Positions 7,534-10,397 of a stretch of DNA of 10,397 nt are shown here, in pieces (within the stretch, counting starts at the first letter, position 1; each line of letters starts with the position of its first letter). The notes beneath the pieces were generated by a model. The model saw nothing but the letters and a program-made list of their open reading frames with translations. It searched no databases and was not told the origin of the DNA. Origin of the DNA: an uncultured Planctomycetaceae bacterium (GTDB taxonomy: Bacteria; Planctomycetota; Planctomycetia; Pirellulales; Pirellulaceae); contig CAIYOB010000664.1 of the NCBI GenBank assembly GCA_903927685.1, positions 1-10,397 on the forward strand, read 5' to 3'. The position numbers and the translations under genes were made by a program.

Positions 7534-7590
7534 GCGGCGAGCGTCGGCTACGATTTTGCCCGGGGCTCAGACGTACGTCTCAGCCTACGC
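7528..7590 (+). repeat. Palindromic spacer element at dgcA 3-prime end
   Basis: The last codons and the TAG stop of dgcA lie in gcgtaggc (7528-7535), whose exact inverse gcctacgc is at 7583-7590. Nested inside is a 22-base palindrome (7564-7585) with a perfect 12-base core agacgtacgtct (7569-7580) and one C-C mismatch. The element fills most of the 87-bp gap before the propeller gene. It could act as an RNA hairpin ending the dgcNA transcript or be a dispersed extragenic repeat; its left half recurs at 3405-3418. Confidence 0.55.
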
Positions 7591-7620
7591 ATTCCCCCCA
7601 ACCCACGAGGCTTCGTTGCC

Positions 7621-8880
7621 ATGCGCATTGCTACCGGCTGTCTGCTTTGCATCCTCGGTCTGCAGTCCCTCTTCTCCGCCGCCCCGGCGTCCGCCCAAGA
7701 ATGGACGCGGTTCCGCGGTCCCAACGGCACGGGCTTGAGTCCCGCGGCGAACTTGCCCGCAAAGTGGACCGAGGCGGATTACAATTGGAAGGTGGCGCTG
7801 CCCGGCCAGGGCCATTCGTCGCCGGTCCTGTGGGGCGACAAGGTCTTCGTGATGAGCGCGGATCCGGCGACGGCGACGCGTTACGTGCTGTGCCTGTCGG
7901 CCGCCGACGGAAGCGAACTCTGGCGGCGCGAGTACCCATCGGAAACGCATCGGATCCACACGCGGAATACGCTGGGCAGCTGCACGCCGGCCGTCGATGC
8001 CGAGCGGGTCTACGTGGCCTGGTCGACGCCCGCGAAACTGACTTTACTGGCCCTGGACCACGCCGGCCACGACGTCTGGGACCTGGACCTGGGGCCCGTC
8101 GTCAGCGAACACGGTTTCGGCATGTCGCCGATGCTGTACCAGGACCTGGTCATCCTGTCGAACAGCCAGCAGGCGGAAGAGTTGGAACCCGGTCAGCAGG
8201 CCGGCCAAAGTTCGATGTTGGCCTTTGAGGCCAAGACAGGCAAGCTGCGTTGGAATCAGCCGCGGGTCTCCAGCCGCGTCTGCTTCTCGACGCCGTGCAT
8301 CCACCAGCCGACCGGCAGCCCGGCGGAACTGATTTGCACCAGCACCAGCGACGGCTTTTTCAGCCTGGACCCGCTGACAGGGCGCGAAAACTGGAAGACG
8401 CCCGGCACGCTGACGATGCGCGTCGTCAGTTCGCCGCTGTTGGCTGGCGGACTGGTCCTCGGCAGCGTCGGCTCCGGCGGGGGCGGCAATACGATCACGG
8501 CCCTACGGCTTGGCGGAAAGCCGGAGGTGGCCTACACAATCAAAGCGAACGCGTCCTATGTGCCCACGCTGGTCGCCCAGGACGGATTGCTGTTCATCTT
8601 CAACGACAAGGGAGTCGTCTCCTGCGCCGACGTGGCGACGGGGGAAATCCTCTGGCGAGAGCGGTTGGGGCGAGGCTTTTCCGGCTCACCGGTGATCGGC
8701 GACGGCAAGGTATACATCATCGACGACGACGGCAACGTGGACGTCATCGCGGTGGCGAAAGGGTACCAACTGCTGGCCAGTAACCCCTTGGGCGAACCCT
8801 CCCGCAGCACGCCGGCCATCGCCGGCGGGCGTCTGTACTTCCGCACGCTGTCGCACCTGATCTCGGTCGGAGGCAAGTGA
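7621..8880 (+). CDS. Secreted PQQ-like beta-propeller repeat protein
   Basis: The 419-residue product begins with a Sec signal peptide: positive R2, a hydrophobic core (about 4-21), and an Ala-Ser-Ala cleavage site (23-25) before QEWTRFRGPNGTG. The rest is built of repeats that each start with an SP/TP-hydrophobic strand and often end in a G-x-x-x-W strand. Eight such starts can be counted, from GHSSPV (64-69) to RSTPAIAGG (near 396), consistent with a complete eight-bladed propeller exported to the periplasm or surface. Such proteins are very abundant in planctomycetes, mostly of unknown role. I see no vicinal cysteine pair or other sign of a true PQQ dehydrogenase, so it is probably a binding or scaffold protein rather than a quinoprotein enzyme. 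ATG 7621 has GAGG ten bases upstream. It may be cotranscribed with dgcNA, but a palindrome lies between. Confidence 0.85.
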   Translation: MRIATGCLLCILGLQSLFSAAPASAQEWTRFRGPNGTGLSPAANLPAKWTEADYNWKVALPGQGHSSPVLWGDKVFVMSADPATATRYVLCLSAADGSELWRREYPSETHRIHTRNTLGSCTPAVDAERVYVAWSTPAKLTLLALDHAGHDVWDLDLGPVVSEHGFGMSPMLYQDLVILSNSQQAEELEPGQQAGQSSMLAFEAKTGKLRWNQPRVSSRVCFSTPCIHQPTGSPAELICTSTSDGFFSLDPLTGRENWKTPGTLTMRVVSSPLLAGGLVLGSVGSGGGGNTITALRLGGKPEVAYTIKANASYVPTLVAQDGLLFIFNDKGVVSCADVATGEILWRERLGRGFSGSPVIGDGKVYIIDDDGNVDVIAVAKGYQLLASNPLGEPSRSTPAIAGGRLYFRTLSHLISVGGK

Positions 8881-8950
8881 CGCCGTTTCCGGCGGGGTGG
8901 CTGGGGTCGAGCCACGAGGGACGCAAGAAAAAATCGTTCACGGCGTTGCC

Positions 8951-9054
8951 TTTCAGGGCTGAAATCCCGGCTGTTGTCGTAACTCCGGGGCGGCGTTTCG
9001 CGGCTGACGCCGCTCCGTTGTGCGCTGGGCTGCCGTGGCGCGCCCCTGCGGGGC
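8951..9054. repeat. Cluster of short palindromes in convergent gap (degenerate extragenic repeat)
   Basis: The 251 bp between the convergent propeller and LarA-like genes hold three hairpins: tttcag-gg-ctgaaa (8951-8964), gcggc-tgac-gccgc (9000-9013) and gcccc-tgc-ggggc (9042-9054). The last is followed by AAAAGA and, on the minus strand, preceded by TCTTTT. The phrases gccccgcaggggc and gggatttcagccctgaaa on the minus strand resemble dispersed extragenic palindromes seen in planctomycete genomes; this resemblance is from memory. The hairpins may also help terminate the converging transcripts. No gene is apparent in this gap. Confidence 0.45.
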
Positions 9055-9131
9055 AAAAGACGGAACCGACTCTCGCCTTGCCCACCATGCCGATATCCCA
9101 TGTCAACCCCGACTTTGCATCCCCCGAGCCC

Positions 9132-10397
9132 CTACCCCAGGCGCCCGGCGTAGGCCCACAGTCCCAACGCCGGATTCCGGATGAAGAAGACCCGCTCGCC
9201 ATCGGGCAGCGTGTTCCAGCCGTCGCTCAACCGGCCGGGATCGTACCGCTGCTGGACGACGGCGAGTTCGTCGTAGGCGTAGCCGACCCCTTCGATTTCC
9301 GCGCGCGACAGACGCCCCGGACAGTACGTCACGCGGAAGCGGTTCTCCGATGAACCGTGGATCAGATGGGCCGCCGCGGACAGGTTGTTCCGCAGGTCCT
9401 CGTTCTCACGCATGAACCGCATGATCTCGGGGGTGGTTCGGTAACCGTACTTGCGGATCAGGCGATCGATCTCCGGGTCTTCGCCAAAGGTCCCGACGCC
9501 GGGCGCCAAGACCACCAATTCGCCCCCGTCGGCGATCGCCATCCGCGTCCGGTAAATCGCCTTGTTCCCCAGCCACGTGCTGTGGAACTCTTCGGGATCC
9601 AGGAACACGACGACCTTCGACAATTCCTCCTGCAGCACGGTGAAATTCACCTGGATCGCCAACTCGGCCGCCCGTTCGTAACACTCGTGGTCGTCTCCGA
9701 TGAACAGCCCCCTCGTCACCAACTCGCCCGCGGCGTTGGTCCCCACGACGGTCAACACGAACACCAGCGGCAGGTGCCGGCAGAAGTGCTCCTGGGCGTA
9801 ATTCAAGATCCGCCGCAATGGCGTATCGGCCCGGCCCATCATCCGTTCCATGCCGTATGCGGCGCCGATGAAATGACTCTCGTTGATGCCTCGCGAGCCG
9901 CCCGTGCCGACGAAGATATTCTTGTTGTAATTCGCCATTCCGACCACTTCGTGCGGCACGACCTGGCCGATGGACAAGATCAAGTCGTGCCCGCCCTCCC
10001 AGACCAGTTTGTTCAACTGGGCAGGCCAGGGTTGCGTCCAAATGCCGTCCGTCGCCGCAGCGACGAACTCGGCCGGCACTTCGCCGATCGTCAGCACATC
10101 CTCGCGCCAGCGATGCACGCGGATCAAGGACTTGGGTAACCCGGGAAACATCTTGTCCAATTGCCAATCGGGCATGGCGACATGGGTCCCCAAGGCGGGC
10201 ATGACGTCGGTCAGAGCGTCGCCGAAGTGCTGGTGTACCAGGCAGGTCAGAAGCCCGCCGCGGCTGTTAAACCGGGTAAAATCAGGCGGCAACGCCAGGA
10301 CTCGCCGGCGCGGGCCCAGCTGGCGAAAGCAGCTTTCCAGGCCCTCACGCAGCTGCTGGTCGCTCAATTCGGTCGTCGGTGAGCCTGCGGCAAAATA
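9132..10397 (-). CDS. LarA-family (lactate racemase-like, DUF2088) protein, 5-prime end probably outside window
   Basis: Homologue of LarA, which uses a nickel-pincer nucleotide cofactor to racemise or epimerise 2-hydroxy acids. Counting from a TTG at 10367, the LarA residues appear in order: D29/R32 in PPDFTRF (LarA D72/R75), H62 in GTHVAM (H108), H139 in VVPHEVVG (H174), K149 in NYNKN (K184, the cofactor-tethering lysine) and H165 (H200, nickel ligand). The spacings H139-K149-H165 (10 and 16) equal those in Lactiplantibacillus LarA. K269 probably matches K298, but the position of Q295 seems to be Leu, hinting at another substrate. Frame stays open to the window edge (reading YFAAGSPTTEL before the TTG), the TTG lacks a ribosome site, and LarA proteins normally have more sequence before DxTR, so the true start probably lies beyond 10397. 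The stop is TAG at 9132-9134. The substrate cannot be told from sequence. Confidence 0.83.
   Translation of the reverse strand, partial: YFAAGSPTTELSDQQLREGLESCFRQLGPRRRVLALPPDFTRFNSRGGLLTCLVHQHFGDALTDVMPALGTHVAMPDWQLDKMFPGLPKSLIRVHRWREDVLTIGEVPAEFVAAATDGIWTQPWPAQLNKLVWEGGHDLILSIGQVVPHEVVGMANYNKNIFVGTGGSRGINESHFIGAAYGMERMMGRADTPLRRILNYAQEHFCRHLPLVFVLTVVGTNAAGELVTRGLFIGDDHECYERAAELAIQVNFTVLQEELSKVVVFLDPEEFHSTWLGNKAIYRTRMAIADGGELVVLAPGVGTFGEDPEIDRLIRKYGYRTTPEIMRFMRENEDLRNNLSAAAHLIHGSSENRFRVTYCPGRLSRAEIEGVGYAYDELAVVQQRYDPGRLSDGWNTLPDGERVFFIRNPALGLWAYAGRLG

Noticed and set aside
6705..8228. A long plus-strand frame across dgcA and the propeller gene
   Set aside because: It runs through two genes with clear conserved products in another frame and has low-complexity composition.
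8877..9353. A 158-codon plus-strand frame overlapping the propeller stop
   Set aside because: It covers the palindromic gap and then the antisense of the LarA-like 3-prime end; it has no ribosome site and no domain.
9357..10139. A 260-codon plus-strand frame opposite the LarA-like gene
   Set aside because: The minus strand carries all the LarA family motifs at the right spacing; the plus-strand product has no recognisable motif.

Overview
The window (about 62-65% GC by eye) looks like a chromosomal segment from a planctomycete of the Pirellulales type. The basis is a secreted PQQ-like beta-propeller protein with the RFRGPNGTG-type opening common in that phylum, the planctomycete-like style of the intergenic palindromic repeats, weak or absent Shine-Dalgarno sites, and high-GC core genes. 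The taxonomy is inferred from style, not from a search.

Left block (1-5170, plus strand): a sigma70-like promoter (26-53) precedes a tightly packed run: lysS (lysyl-tRNA synthetase), a LolC/E-type ABC permease, a LolD-type ATPase, and a branched-chain aminotransferase (ilvE). Gaps are 69, 59 and 22 bp, so this is probably one operon joining translation, lipoprotein/envelope export and amino-acid metabolism. Two oddities are an Ala/Pro/Gly-rich insertion in the permease and an N-terminal extension of about 50 residues on the ATPase.

Middle block (5171-7620): a 291-bp gap holds a hairpin just after ilvE and a strikingly AT-rich tandem plus inverted repeat (5263-5347). It is followed by two genes joined by an ATGA overlap: a DUF1611 P-loop protein (DgcN-like) and a muconate-lactonizing-subgroup enolase-superfamily racemase (DgcA / dipeptide epimerase-like). 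This pairing matches the described D-glutamate route, in which D-Glu is N-acetylated and then racemised to N-acetyl-L-Glu. Peptidoglycan-derived D-Glu would be a natural source.

Right block (7621-10397): a secreted eight-bladed PQQ-like propeller protein on the plus strand converges with a minus-strand LarA-family (nickel-pincer nucleotide) racemase homologue, which runs off or starts very near the right edge. The 251 bp between them hold short palindromes resembling a decayed extragenic repeat. No tRNA, rRNA, CRISPR array, prophage or transposase was seen. The most interesting items are the DgcN-DgcA pair close to a second, LarA-type racemase, and the three families of intergenic palindromes.
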